This document shows, piece by piece, positions 12,882 to 24,564 of a DNA stretch of 64,000 nucleotides. The first letter of the stretch is position 1, and every line of letters starts with the position of its first letter. Under the pieces are notes generated by a model. It did no database searches. It saw only the letters and a program-made list of their open reading frames with translations, and had not been told where the DNA came from. Origin of the DNA: Prionace glauca (lineage: Eukaryota > Chordata > Chondrichthyes > Carcharhiniformes > Carcharhinidae); NCBI GenBank assembly GCA_037974335.1, contig CM075740.1, positions 13,723,071 through 13,787,070 on the forward strand, written 5' to 3'. Both the position numbers and the translations under genes were made by a program.

Positions 12882-15248
12882 TGGGTACGGAGAGTGCGCT
12901 GGAAGAATACAGCGAGAGTAGGAGGGAGCTAAAAAGGGGAATTAGAAGGGCGAAGAGAGGGCATGAGATGGCTTTGGCTGGTAGGATTAAGGAAAATCCA
13001 AAGGCATTTTATTCCTATATCAGAGGCAAGAGAGTAGTTAGAGGGAAAATTGGGCCTCTTAGGGACAAGAGTGGTGAGTTGTGTATTGAGTCGGAGGGGA
13101 TGGGGGAGCTCCTGAATGAATACTTTGCGTCGGTATTCACAAAGGAGAGGGGTTCGGAATCGTGTGGTCTCTTGGAGGGAGTGGAGGTTTATTTGCAGGA
13201 TATAGTTATTACGAGAGAGGAAGTGCTAGGGCTTTTAGGTAGCGTAAGGACGGATAAAGCTCCGGGGCCTGATGGTATTTATCCCAGGCTGCTTAGGGAG
13301 GCGAAAGGTGAAATTGCTGGGCCTCTGGCGCAAATCTTTGTCTCTTCTTTGGACACAGGTGAGGTCCCAGAAGACTGGAGGGTAGCAAATGTGGTCCCGT
13401 TGTTCAAAAAAGGCAGTAGGGATAACCCTGGGAATTATAGACCGGTGAGTTTGACGTCGGTGGTAGGGAAGTTAATGGAAAAAATACTTAGGGGTAGGAT
13501 GTATGAGCATTTGGAGCGTTGCGATCTGATTAGGGATACGCAACATGGCTTTGTTAGAGGGAGGTCTTGCCTTACGAATCTGGTGGAATTCTTTGAGGAG
13601 GTGACAAAAACGGTTGACGATGGGAGAACCGTTGATGTCATCTATATGGATTTCAGTAAGGCGTTTGACAAAGTCCCTCACGGTAGGCTGGAAGAAAAGG
13701 TTAAGGCGCATGCGATACGAGGCCAGGTAGCTAGGTGGATTGAGAACTGGCTGGGAAATAGGAGACAGAGGGTAACTGTGGAAGGGACCTTGTCGGGCTG
13801 GAGGCCAGTGACCAGTGGTGTGCCGCAGGGCTCAGTACTGGGACCTCTCCTCTTTGTAGTCTACATAAATGACTTGGAAGAGGGCGTAGGTGGTGTGATT
13901 AGCAAGTTTGCTGATGACACCAAGATGGCAGGGTTGGCGGGTACGGAACTGGATTGTCAGGTGATACAACAGGATATAGATAGGCTGGTGCAGTGGGCAG
14001 ATAGGTGGCAGATGGCATTTAATCCTGACAAATGCGAGGTGATGCATTTTGGACGGAATAATGCAGAGAGGAGCTATGAGATTAAAGGGAGGCCGATTAG
14101 GAGTATAGACATACAGAGGGACCTGGGAGTGCAGGTTCACAAATCCATGAAGGTTGCATCACAAGTGGAGAAGGTTGTTAGGAAGGCTTATGGGATGTTG
14201 GCCTTTATAGGAAGGGGCATAGAGTATAAAAGCTGCTGTCTAATGCTTCAGTTGTACAGAACGTTGGTTAGACCGCATTTGGAGTACTGTGTGCAGTTCT
14301 GGTCACCTTACTACCGGAAGGACGTGGAGTCTCTGGAAAGGGTGCAGAGGAGGTTTACCAGGATGTTGCCTGGTATGGGGGGACTGGGTTACGAGGAGAG
14401 GTTGAAGAAACTGGGACTATTCTCCTTGGAAAGGCGGAGATTGAGAGGGGACATGATAGAAGTATATAAGATAATGAAGGGAATGGATAGAGTTAATAGT
14501 GAGAGACTGCTCCCTAGACTAGATACAAACACGAGAGGTCATCATTTAAGGGTGAGGGGGGAGAGGTATAATTTGGAGGTGAGAAGAAGGCTCTTTACGC
14601 AGAGAGTTGTAGGGGTCTGGAACGCGCTACCGAGTAGGGTGGTGGAGGCAGGAACATTGGACTCGTTTAAGATGCAGTTAGATAGGCACATGAGTGAAAC
14701 GAGAATGGAGGGATATGGTAGGGGATATTAAATAGGGTTAAACCTCGGGAGACACCGGAAAGGCAGGCTGTAAGATTAATATTTTTGACTTTATTCCACA
14801 GGTGGAGGTCCACCTCGTGTCAAACGAGGGGCATTCACACGGCGGGTCGTGCCTGGGCTGCTCTTGGAAGTTCCAGGAGTGGCCTAGAACTTCGTGTCGG
14901 TGTGTGTGCTTGATCCTGGACCGGTAGATGGGCGCCGCAACAGCTCAGTGACTAGCACTGCTGGCTGTGCAGGCACATGGATTTGGGCCTGTGTCTGTGG
15001 GAGTTTGCGCATTCTCCCTGTGGTTGCGTGGGTTTCCTCCGGGCGCTCCGGTTTCCTCCCACACCCCAAAAATGTGCTCTCAGGCTAATCGGTTTTTACC
15101 AAATTGACACTATTTCTTCCCTGAATCTGACTGAGTAGGGTTCCATTCATAGATATGCAGGGTAGAATAGGTGCAGGGTGATGTGGCGGCGCGGGCTCGT
15201 TGGGCCGAAGGGCCTGTTTCCCGTGCTGGATTGTTCTTTGTTCTTTGT
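12882..15248 (+). mobile_element. Young CR1 LINE copy 1 (ttctttg tail), 5'-truncated
   Basis: One open frame (12881-14731, 616 codons) covers the full RT: KAPGPDGIYPRLL, NYRPVSLTSVVGKLMEK, YMDFSKAFDKVPH, SGVPQGSVLGPLLF, KFADDT (13910-13918) and the C-terminal domain to GYGRGY. A 3' UTR of about 510 bases follows, with a SINE-like body, and it ends in ttctttg repeats. A 6-bp string (aacaaa) repeats at 12876-12881 and 15249-15254. It is nearly identical to the copy at 42.5-44.9 kb (about nine residue differences over the 616 codons), so the family moved recently. The endonuclease is missing, so this copy cannot move by itself. Confidence 0.95.
14885..15160 (+). repeat. SINE-like body within the young CR1 3' UTR
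   Basis: Inside the CR1 3' UTR is a stretch with SINE landmarks in order: gggcgccgcaacagctcagt (tRNA-like head), ctagcactgctg, tgcgtgggtttcctccgg and ccggtttcctcccaca. The same body sits in the same place in the copies at 44515-44790 (plus) and 41110-41400 (minus). It is therefore part of the amplified element, not a later hit. The extent is approximate. Confidence 0.75.
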
Positions 15249-16200
15249 AACAAAGGAATAACAATGACCATTCTCCTCTACTCTGAGACCTCCCCTGTAG
15301 TCAGTGAGAATACAAAGGTTTCTCTCAAGGCCCCAGCAATTTCCTTCCTTGCCTCCCTCAGTATTGTGGATTACATCCCATCAGTCCCTGGGGTCTTGTC
15401 TGCCTTAATATTTCTCAAGAACCCCAATATCTCCTCCTTCTTGATCTCAACGTGACCCAAACTACACACCGTTTCCCAGACTCATCATCCACAAAGTCCT
15501 TCTCTTTGCTGAATACTACCACACAGTACTCATTTAATACCTCACCCATTTCCTCTAGCTCCACGCATAGATTCCTTCCTTTGTCCTTGAGTGGGCCAAC
15601 CCTCTCCCTGGCTACCCTCTTGCTCTTTACATACGTATAAAAAGCCTTGGGATTTTCCTTAATCCTGCTTGCCAAGCCTTTTTCGTCATCACTTTTAGCC
15701 TTCCTTACTCCTTGCTTAAGTTTCTCTCTATTTTCCTTATTCCACACTTGCTTCGTGTGTTCCCAGCTTCCCAGCTATGACAAATGCTTCCTTTGTCTCT
15801 TTGACAAGGCTCACAATATCTCTCGTTGTCCAAGGTTTCCAAAACTTGCCATACTTGTCCTTCATCCTCACAGGAATGTGCCGGTAATTGAATCCCTATC
15901 AACTTACACTTGAAGGCCTCCCACTTGCCAGATGTTGGTTTTACTTCAAACATCTGCCCCCAATCTACATTCTTTAGTTCCTACCTAACATTGCTGTAAT
16001 TAGCCTTCCCCCAATTTAGCACCTTAATTTGAGGGCTAACCTATTTTTATCCATCAGTATCTTAAAGTTTACTGAATTGTGGTCGCTGTTCCCGAACTGC
16101 TCCCTTACAGAAACATTAACCACCTGGCCATGCTGATTAGTGGAAATAATTTCTCTGGACCTATCCTGTTGCACTCGGTGATCATTCTAAATATGTCAGT

Positions 16201-16689
16201 TAGGTAGATAGAGTGCAAGGAAAGGCAGACAGTGAATTGCCTTGAGTGACTTAGCAGAAAAAATGTCACTATTCCAATCTGTATTCCTCTTCAGGGTTTT
16301 AACTTCCTTCACTATAAGCGCTCGGTTTTGCAAAGCCAGGCAAATTGTTGCTTCAGCCATAGCTTCACATCAATCAAGAAACAAGAGCTCCTGAAATATT
16401 TTCAACCAATTTTCTGCAAAATACCAGTGTTGGAAAGTCATGCCTTCTCAAATAAATTGTACCTCTTGCTGTCTCTATTTAAGGCAGTTCCAAGTAAGGA
16501 CAAAGTTCTTGCTGAGGCAGTGTTCCTCCACATATATTGGTATTCAGTATGCCTCCATCATGCAGCATGGTCCAAATTGTCAAAACATGCTCTTGACTCC
16601 ATCTACCCTCAGGTGCACTACTCTAAAATACTGCTTCCACAATCCTTGCTAAAATAAAAGTGTCTTTTGTTATTACTAGATTATAACTT
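16201..16689. other. Unidentified sequence with a 109-codon open frame
   Basis: A 109-codon frame (16328-16657) has no recognisable domain or homologous context; probably chance or old repeat. Nothing else seen. Confidence 0.35.
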
Positions 16690-17110
16690 TGGAACCATCT
16701 GAGTTCTTTTGAGTGAGGCACCTCATAGGAGATTCACCAGGATGCTGTCTGAGCTCTGATTATTTTTTGTAGAGCAGAGAAAGCTGAGGTGTTAGCTCAT
16801 CGAGGGGCACAAATTATGAACGAAATAGATAGGAATAAATCTTTCACCTCGGTAGAGCGGGCAATAACCCCGGGGCAAAGATTTAAAGGAGCAGGCAATT
16901 TATAGAAGGTTTGAAGAAATGCTTCTTCAGCTAAATGGTGCTGGGAATCCGGAACTTGCTGTCTGCAAGGCTGACGGAGCAAGGAAACTCACGGCATTTA
17001 AGAAATTTATTGATGAGGAACGGAAAAGTCAACTGCTGGTCGGCACAGACGCGAAAGGCTTCATTCTGGCCTGGATTCCTCCACCAGCTTTAAAGGGCAA
17101 CACATTGCAC
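16690..17110 (+). mobile_element. Old CR1 C-terminal remnant
   Basis: Traces of the RT tail (ggagattcaccaggatgctg for RRFTRML, and a TPGQRFK segment) end near 17110. Mostly decayed. Confidence 0.5.
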
Positions 17111-17319
17111 GTTTAAACAATCGGTCTTCAAAATTGAACCCTACAGCGATTACGTCATCCTGACGAATCAGCCCTATAACCCTTCATGATATCAATATAT
17201 CTACGGCAATCGTACCGCCTCGCGCGCCACGGAAACAGAGCGGACTGGGCAGAGAAAGGAAACGTCCCTTGAGGTCGGGATGGGATTTCCGGTCTCGATC
17301 GAGAGAGGCGTAAAATTCC

Positions 17320-17570
17320 CTCAGCTCAGTGTGAAAACCTTAAAGCAGCACACCAGATGTGATCTAATCAGGGCTTTACAAAGCAGAAAGCATTACTTCC
17401 CCACTTTTTAATTTCAATGCCCTTGTGATAAAGGCAGGCATTTTGTTTGATGCCTAATTTACCTTCTGTTCATGTACAAAGGCACCCAAATCGCTTTGTT
17501 CATTCAAAACACCTGGACTCTTAACGTTAAATAAATATTTTGAGCTGCTGGCTATCATATCTTGGCCACA
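17320..17570 (-). mobile_element. Old CR1 fragment
   Basis: The minus strand resembles the DLG..VHEQ to ALIR RT segment (near 17500 to 17345). Decayed. Confidence 0.5.
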
Positions 17571-17689
17571 GGATCACAGAATTCACTGGTCAATTCACTT
17601 TGTTATCTATGAATGCCGAAGAGTCAACCAGTTTTCAGTGCCTCCAGAACTTAACCTGATCTGCCGACATGTCACTTTGTCACTTTTAA

Positions 17690-17860
17690 CATTTAAGAAA
17701 AACTTGGATGGGTTCATGGATGAGAGGGGTGTGGATGGATATGTTTCAATTGCAGGTCAGTGGGACTAAGCCAAAAATGGTACGGCACAGACAAGCAGGG
17801 CCAAAAGGCTTATTTCTGAGCTGTAATTTTCTATGTTTCTATGGTTCTATGTTTATGAAT
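17690..17860 (+). mobile_element. CR1 3' tail
   Basis: It ends with gggccaaaaggcttatttct and tttctatgtttctatggttc, the classic CR1 tail. Unrelated to the tail types of the young copies. Confidence 0.65.
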
Positions 17861-18109
17861 CAATCTAACCCGCAATTCGATCGGCAAAATAACCTCATTC
17901 CAGAAATGATCCTCAGGAATCGACATTTGTCTCCTTTGTTAGTAAAGCGCCTCCTTCAATATAATCATTATAGGCCAATTCAAGTAATCGGACAGTATAT
18001 TCAAAGAATGACTTGCTGTACCAGAACCTGCATGGCATCTGCTGCATTAAAAAATGAGGCAGTGACCGAGTTTTCCCTGAATATTTGTAACCAGGCGGAT
18101 TAGAAATGT

Positions 18110-18589
18110 CTGCCCGTTAGTGTATTTTTGTGAATCTCGCGACACAGTTCATTACAATGGCAGAATATAATTAGGCATTTTAAAAAAATGTTTCAATATT
18201 ACTTCATGGTGTTAATTTAATGTCATCGATCATCTCCTTGTTGTGCCTCGGTGTCATTGGCTTTTAAAAGAATGTGCAGAATATCACAATATAATCTAAT
18301 TATTTAATTCCATTTAGAATGTTATCATTAATTGTTTTTAAGGGGAGAAGAAAATTAACAGAACATCGGTCGAGATAACGGGATAATGATTTTATTACAC
18401 AGCAATATCAATAACATTACATTGAAGCTCTGGTCCATTGAAGATGACACAGATAAAATGAAACGAATTGAATCAACCGATCTGCTACAAACTGTGATGA
18501 GATGTTTGAAATATTCTATTATTTGCGGAATTTATTCTGAAATGAATCTTTACTAACGGCAGAACAGAAAAATGCATTAGATGCATGAA
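18110..18589. other. 3' flank of the light-chain pseudogene
   Basis: AT-rich, holding the conserved poly(A) signal at 18391. Nothing else recognised. Confidence 0.4.
18391..18396 (-). terminator. Poly(A) signal of the light-chain pseudogene
   Basis: On the minus strand, AATAAA inside gtgtaataaaat lies about 195 bases after the C-exon stop. It matches the context of the signal at 52108. Confidence 0.65.
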
Positions 18590-19260
18590 TCACATACAGC
18601 TGGATCTGGAGATGCTTCTACGAAGCGGGTTTGCTTGAGTCTCGTGTTTGACCACACAGGAGTAAAGCTCGTGTGAATTCCACTCTGAGGCTGACAGACC
18701 TAGAACCCTAGAACCCTACAGTGCAGAAACAGGCCCTTCGGCCCATCGAGTCTGCACCGAACACAATCCCACCCAGACCCTTTCCTCATATCCCTATACA
18801 TTTACCTGCTAATCCCTCTAACCTACACATCCCAGGACACTAAGGGGCAATTTAGCATAGCCAATGAACCTAACCCGCACATCTTTGGACTGTGGGAGGA
18901 AACCGGAGCACCCGGAGGAAACCCACGCAGACACGAGGAGAATGTGCAAACTCCACACAGACAGTGACCCGAGCCGGGAATCGAACCCAGGACCCTGGAG
19001 CTGTGAAGCAGCAGTGCTAACCACTGTGTTACCGTGCCGCCCAGTTATCTGACAGACTGCTCACACTGAAGGTGTTGTCCGCCTCCTGCTGAATCCGACT
19101 GGTCTCCACCCCATTCCCTCTGACGCTGCCATCGACAGTCCATTCAATCTCCGCAGCTCCCGGGTTAAACCGCTCACCAAACACACCAGGGTCGCCATGT
19201 TCTTCGCTGTCATTTGATCTGATGAAGGCGGAAGGACAGACACAGTGGGGTTCCTTGGAC
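18590..19260 (-). pseudogene. C exon of the light-chain pseudogene, split by a SINE
   Basis: After a normal acceptor (ctttccag) the exon reads NPTVSVLPPSSDQ, changes frame after LVSGL, and continues as EIEWTVDGSVRGNGVETSR to FSVSS. There a 349-base SINE begins (18700-19048). Beyond it the exon resumes with the Ig signature YSCVVKHE and ends with TGA at 18590. Taking out the SINE and one 9-bp duplicate leaves 313 nt against 323 in the intact gene. This matches one missing base plus a nine-base deletion. Confidence 0.9.
18700..19048 (-). mobile_element. tRNA-headed SINE (HE1-like) inserted in the pseudogene C exon
   Basis: This SINE is essentially full-length. On the minus strand it begins gggcggcacggt with a tRNA-like head (B box near ggttcgattccc), followed by the conserved core tgcgtgggtttcctccgg, and ends in a ggttcta repeat. 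The nine-base duplication ctgacagac is at 18691-18699 and 19049-19057. It lies in the same orientation as the Ig gene. HE1 is the abundant higher-elasmobranch SINE; the family name is from memory of its core sequence. Confidence 0.85.
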
Positions 19261-21139
19261 CTGGAAAGTAGAGTCAAGGATCGCACATCCATTAAAAATC
19301 AGCATAAATGACTGAATCGTTGTTTCACCTTCAGATATTTTTTAATCGGTATTATTCTACAAGAATGTATAGATTTTATATAGTGGAGTCTTATTGATGC
19401 CAAATGCATAAAGCCCAGGACTCTAGTTTCTGGAACATGTACAACCTGAAAAGATTTTCCTTTTTCCCCTGCACGGACAGAAACATACAAATAAAATCTG
19501 ATCTAAAGGAAATAGTGGAGTTTGAAATATTAAAGAGAAAAATAAGACGGGAGGTTCAGTGCATCCACTTGTGATCTGAGGCAACGCTGCCCAAGCCAGC
19601 GTCGCGACCACCGAGAATTTCAGAATACTGCTAATCACTCAGAATTTGGGGTCAACATTAGAATTTATGCTGACCGCAACATTTCTGTATTTTGCAACTC
19701 AAAAAACTCGATTCTGAATAATGAAATCGGTTGTTTGCTTCTGTCACCATTTACACTTATCTGACGCACGTCCTACATACTGGACTGATATTTGGGTTTG
19801 TGTACATTCCTTGCCACGGCTTCACACCGTGTCCCGCCCAGACCCACGATGTAGCGTAAATCTTAACGAATAACTTCCTGTCGCAATGGAAATGTTTGGA
19901 GACATTTTTTCCAAGTGGAGTGTCACAAACGATTTGTTACAGCTAAAAGGAAGAGTTTCAATAAATATTGTAAACAATTCTAATATATAACAACATAACC
20001 TAACGACAGCCTCAATCGGCCAGTAATAAACCAAACATGTCCTCATAATTATTTATCTCCCACGCCTTGTCGCCAAAGCAGATGGAGTGTGAGGTCTTAC
20101 TGTGCTTAGATAGCGGATCCATGATTCTGACATTTGAAGAACGATTCTTCATCACAAACACCTAATTGTGAGGATGTTCTGAGGTCGTGGTCGGCGCTAA
20201 GTCAATGAAAGTTTGCATTTTCTTTCTTTGGTCATTAGTCGATATTCGCAAAGCTGAAAGGGCGTTGTATCAGAAACTTGGCTCTTTAAGTGACTATTTA
20301 CTACTTAAGTTACCATCTACCACATCTATAAATGGGGAAACGCTCAGTAAATACGTTAAGATATTGTAAGGCATCGAAGAAATGGTTCAGATATGAATAT
20401 TCATTTCAAACTAAAAGGATAAGGCTAACCTTTTACAATTCGCCCTGACATTGCGGTATTATGTCAGCTACAACAACAGTACGAGGCTTGTCGCTGTCGG
20501 CCTAAAAATCGATTGTCTTTCGAGCTAGAAATTCGTCTTATTTTTTGAAATGTAATTTGGATGTTGAAACTGAGTCGGCAGACAAATGCCGCCAGCCCTT
20601 ATTTCAAAACTTGTATCTTCTCCCTGCGCTCCCGAATGTTTCGCTGGATAATCTCAGATGTTTGCATCGATGAGCAGGTGTGAAGATCGACTTCTATTTA
20701 AACGGCAGCGGACTTCAGTGAATTATTTTTACGCTGGCATTTTCACCAGATCTGATTTGTTAATGTAACAACTAAAATATTCAATAGCTTTTTTCCCCCT
20801 TTTTGCCTCATGCAACCTATTTCACCGCAACTTAGTTCAATCAATAAATGACTTGAAGAAAAAAATAAAAAAAATATAAAGGAAAGTAAGATTGAGAAGG
20901 GAAGAGATCATGACTACAATTTTCCAATCGTGCCTGGAGCAGGCTTGACTCTCGGAGACAGGATGACTGATGAAGTTGTGACAGGGCTAAAGGGGGGTAG
21001 CATAGTTATAGACTAGTGAACCTAACCTCACTAAAGGGAGAACGAATGGAATAAACGCGGCATAATCAAATACAGCGATCACGACTTTGCTGGCGGAAAA
21101 TCTTACCCCACCAGCATGAATTGGTATTTCTGAGCAGGT

Positions 21140-22010
21140 AGCATGAGCGGTGAATGACCGCAATATTTTTGGGAGAGTCGACATGGATATTAACAAGGCT
21201 CTTGTTAAGTTCACAAATTGGATGAACAGGTTTGATCCGAAATTGGTTCAGGTGCAGGAAGCAAAGGGTCCGTATATCAATGAGTACCTCTATGATTGTT
21301 GTTAGATGATACAAATTTGGCAACGTGGTTGCGAACGAAGAAAACTTGATAATGCAGGAAGACAACAATGGACTAGTCAGATAAATGCAACAGCGGCAAA
21401 TGGAATTAAATGCGGAGAAGTGTAAGGAACTGCATTTCAGGAACGTCAAGACAAGCAAGTACACTGTATAAATGGGTCAATGACATGAAATGTAGAGAAA
21501 TTAGTGAACAGAAAATGCATGTCCACAGATCCTGAAAGCTGCTGATATGGTAGCAAAGAAGGCATGTGAGGCGCTTACATTTATGTGGCGAGGTAGAGAT
21601 TGTTACAGCTTGGAGGTTATGCTGAGACCGCTGGAAAGGTGCATAGGAAAAATGTAATTGTAGGGGAGCGAATACAGGGAGATCTCGAGGGATGTCGGCT
21701 GAAATGGAATATTTAGTTCTAAGTAAGTATTGGATTGCCCTTTTCTTTGGAACAGCAGAGGCTGAAGGGAAATCTAGTTGAAGACATAATATCCTGAGGT
21801 GTCCGGGCAGAATGGATCGGAAAACAGTATTGCCAATGGTTGAGGGGCCGATAAGAACGGGAGTTGGATTTAGCGTTGGAAGTAGAAGGTTTAGCGGAGA
21901 TTCGAAGGGAATAATTTCAACCAGAGGGTTTAGGGGATGTGGAACCTATTGCCGGAAAGGCTGTTATTGGCAAATTAGTGAACTCATAAACGCACATACA
22001 ATGTGTAATC
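21140..22010 (+). mobile_element. Ancient CR1 remnant
   Basis: Very decayed plus-strand RT and C-terminal traces, from near 21180 to MDRKTVLPMVEG..RTG and ggttttag near 21930. Only the order of weak motifs supports it. Confidence 0.45.
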
Positions 22011-22829
22011 GAAAGGCTAATTATTAATTGTTGGGTTGTTCCTTGTGAACCAGTGCAGACACGATTGGCCAAGTAGATTGTAACAATGTTGTAAAGATAT
22101 ATCATTCGATGATTCTGCGAATATATTATATTGCTTTCCTCCCTCACTGACGCACAGGGCTACAGTGTGCATATTTATGAGGTACACTGCCGCAATTCTG
22201 ACAAGAGCTTTCAAACCAGCCATGTCTTCCACTGGACGAACTCACTCGCAGCAGATGCAAGGCAGCATCACCAGTTGGTAAATCCCCATCAAGTTACACA
22301 GCACACCAAAGTAGAACTATACCGCCTTTCCTTGGCCAAAAATTCTTAACTCCTCTGTGGTGTACCTGTTACAAATGCTTTCTGATCATATCCCATGAAT
22401 CAATAAAAATGGCAGTAATCCCCACGTTTTGTTCTATTACAACTCACTGACAATCACAGAACCAGCAACAATCTGAACAAGTCCACAACGATAGTCAAAA
22501 ACCTGGCAACGTTTTCTGAGACATTCCAAAACAACTGATTGGATAGGAAGAAAATGAACCGTAATTTCCGACAAAGCAAATATCCTGCTCATCCTTGATG
22601 TTTGTTACTATGTGATCCAGTAACAATCAGGGTGGATTATTACTGGCGGAATTCTCGCAACAGTATGGTTATTTTGGACACCCGGGATTAATCCGAACTC
22701 TTAGGCTGAGAATCTTGTATTGAACGATTTTCAGTGAGTTTGGGAACCAGTGGGAGTGAGTGGCACACTCAATGCACAAACGATTTTAAAACATAATGTT
22801 GCTTTACATGGAATGAAGTAGCCTGATGT

Positions 22830-23402
22830 GAACCTTATAGAAGCTTAGTTTGCCCGCACTTGGAATATAACTTTCAATTCTGGTCACCACACTACCAGAA
22901 GGATATGGAGTCTTTGGAGAGGGTACAGAAAAGATTTAACAGGTATGGTATGGGGGGGCGGGATTAGCTAATATGAGAGGTTGGACAAACTTGGTTTGTT
23001 CTGATTGGAGCATTGGAGTTTGAGGGAGACCTGATAGAAGTCTGCAAGGTTATGAAAAGCATAGAATGAGTCGATAGTCAGAAGCTTTTTCTCAGTTTGG
23101 AAGAGTCAGTTGCTAGGGGGTATAGGTTTAAGGTGCGAGAGGCAAGGTTTAAAGGAGATGTACGAGGCAGATTTTTTACACAGAGAATAGTGAGTGCCTG
23201 AAACTCGTTGCCGGGGGAGGTAGTCGAAGCGGATACGGTAGTGACTTTTATAGGGCGTCTTGACAAGTACATGAATAGGATGGGGATAGAGAGATATGGT
23301 CCCTGGAAGGGTCGGCGGTTTTAGTTAAGTCAGGCAGCTTTGTCGGTACAGGCTTGGAGGGCCGAAGGTCCTGTTCCTAAGTGTAATTTTTTTTGTTCTT
23401 TT
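22830..23402 (+). mobile_element. CR1 3' end
   Basis: It encodes the C-terminal RT part (FNFWSPHYQKDMESLERVQ-like with stops), then tail gaggtagtcgaagcggatac and ggagggccgaaggtcctgtt, ending at ttgttctttt. Confidence 0.7.
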
Positions 23403-23970
23403 GAATGGAATTCGAGCCCATTAAATCAGACCACAAGGGCAGCGAGTGAAACAGCCTGAACCACCATGTCGCCTTCATACAATCGTGGAATTCTCGAGCA
23501 CACAAGGGGCCGATCGTGGCTTGTAAAAAACATGCTCACTTAGCTCAAATCTATGCCTGTTGTTTTTCACTTTTGAAATGTTTATTGCCTTGCTAATTAT
23601 AGTTCCGCTCGCGGAGTTCGTACATCTGGGGCACTCCTAACACTGGTTGTGCGAATGAAAACATCCCATCTTTTTAGCAATCCGCATTCAAATCATCTTC
23701 GGCTGCCGACTGGATCAGGTGGCGCAAAATTCTGGACAGTCCCAGCAGAGCAGACCGGGACTGTACACAATCCAGAAAATCGCCGAAGGTCTGAACCCAG
23801 CTATCGCTGCAATATTATTGGCTGCTGAATCAAAGATCCCCCATAAAAATATTTTATGAGCAATCATTTTGATTTTCACTAATTCAATCCACCTATCCGA
23901 CCGTTTGGAGGAAATGTTGTTATTAAGACAGCGTCACAAACGTTAGAGGACAGTTAAGTGATTTACTTAC

Positions 23971-24318
23971 TGTTCAGATTCAACTTAGTTTCTCTCCCGA
24001 TAATGAAACTAGATTCACTGCTGGGCTGAGAACCACAGTAATAATCTGCAGCATCCTCCGCCTGCACGTTGGTGATGGTTAAATGCATCTTGTTATTCGA
24101 TGAGTCCACAGACCTGGTGAATCGATCTGGAATACCCGACGCTGCACCAGAGCTCTCGTTCCAAACAAGCACAGGGGCGCTGCCGGGATTCTGCCAGTAC
24201 CAGCTCGCGTAGTTGCTGCCAATGGTGCCTCCGGACATGGTGCAAGTGATGGTGACTGTCTTTCCCAGTGAGGACGAAATGAATCCTGGTTGGGTCAGAA
24301 CAGGATCCGCAATTGTAC
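23971..24318 (-). pseudogene. V-J exon of the light-chain pseudogene
   Basis: The exon reads from TIADPVLTQPG through TITCTMSGG, SWYWQNPG, GIPDRF and ADYYC to a J-like end at TKLNLN. It is open throughout and three bases shorter than the V-J exon of the intact gene. It ends at a good GTAAGT donor. Cys, Trp and Cys of the Ig fold are kept. The defects are outside the fold core: the 3' splice site has TG for AG, and the J glycine motif is damaged. No heptamer/nonamer is seen, as expected for a germline-joined gene. Confidence 0.9.
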
Positions 24319-24564
24319 CAGGTGAAATGCAAAGTATTGTCAGTCACACACTGTGAAATGTTGAATATAGCTCACAATTCAGGTTCGTTAAAACACAAGC
24401 GCAAAATCTTGTCACTTCAGGCCGACGCCCGTACTTACTGTGGAAACAGAGTATTAGTGCGGCGAGAACTCCAATCGATTGCGTCATGGTGAAGGTTTGG
24501 GGAGAGGAGAGAAAATAAATCCTGACACGAATGCGCTTCTGAGTCCATTCCAACCTCTCCTTAA

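Larger units (their letters stand above)
11515..16200 (-). mobile_element. Older CR1 LINE, interrupted by a younger CR1
   Basis: Two minus-strand parts belong to one element. 15249-16200 holds the RT N-terminal side (KSKRVARERVGPLKDKG, preceded by linker). 11515-12881 continues from the NYRP region (HISERQHGFVKGRLCLTNL, DISKAVDKVL) to the C-terminal part and the 3' end near 11520 (ttctttgttctaat on minus). The gap 12882-15248 is a younger plus-strand CR1. The strings on either side of that gap rejoin as cttaaacaaaggaat. Several stops and shifts, older than the copy inside it. Confidence 0.85.
19261..23970 (-). other. V-to-C intron of the light-chain pseudogene
   Basis: This 4.7-kb intron contains an ancient CR1 (21140-22010) and a CR1 3' end (22830-23402). 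The stretches 19300-21100, 22030-22820 and 23400-23960 are AT-rich, with no gene, J segment or recombination signal that I can support. Confidence 0.7.
18590..24487 (-). pseudogene. Immunoglobulin light-chain pseudogene, germline-joined V-J plus C
   Basis: This is a minus-strand relative of the light chain at 48-52 kb. The leader exon is 24439-24487 (49 nt, same length and phase, GTAAGTA donor). The V-J exon is 23971-24318 (348 nt, open, with ITC, SWYWQ and DYYC landmarks). The C exon is 18590-19260. Several defects are seen. The acceptor before V (24319-24320) reads TG instead of AG. The J FGxG motif is eroded to IGRE. The C exon has a one-base deletion just after LVSGL that shifts the frame, lacks nine bases found in the intact copy, and carries a SINE. 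The promoter is split by a CR1. Each piece is clearly homologous to the intact gene, so the identity is firm. Loss of function is inferred from these multiple independent lesions. The V-C intron is 4.7 kb. Confidence 0.9.

Noticed and set aside
14894-15455. Small frames in the CR1 3' UTR and beyond
   Set aside because: The same frames appear in every copy of the UTR but without codon-like conservation; SINE-like non-coding sequence.
19300-23960. A possible extra J segment or recombination signal between V and C of the pseudogene
   Set aside because: No heptamer-nonamer pair and no FGxG coding was found; J is already fused to V.
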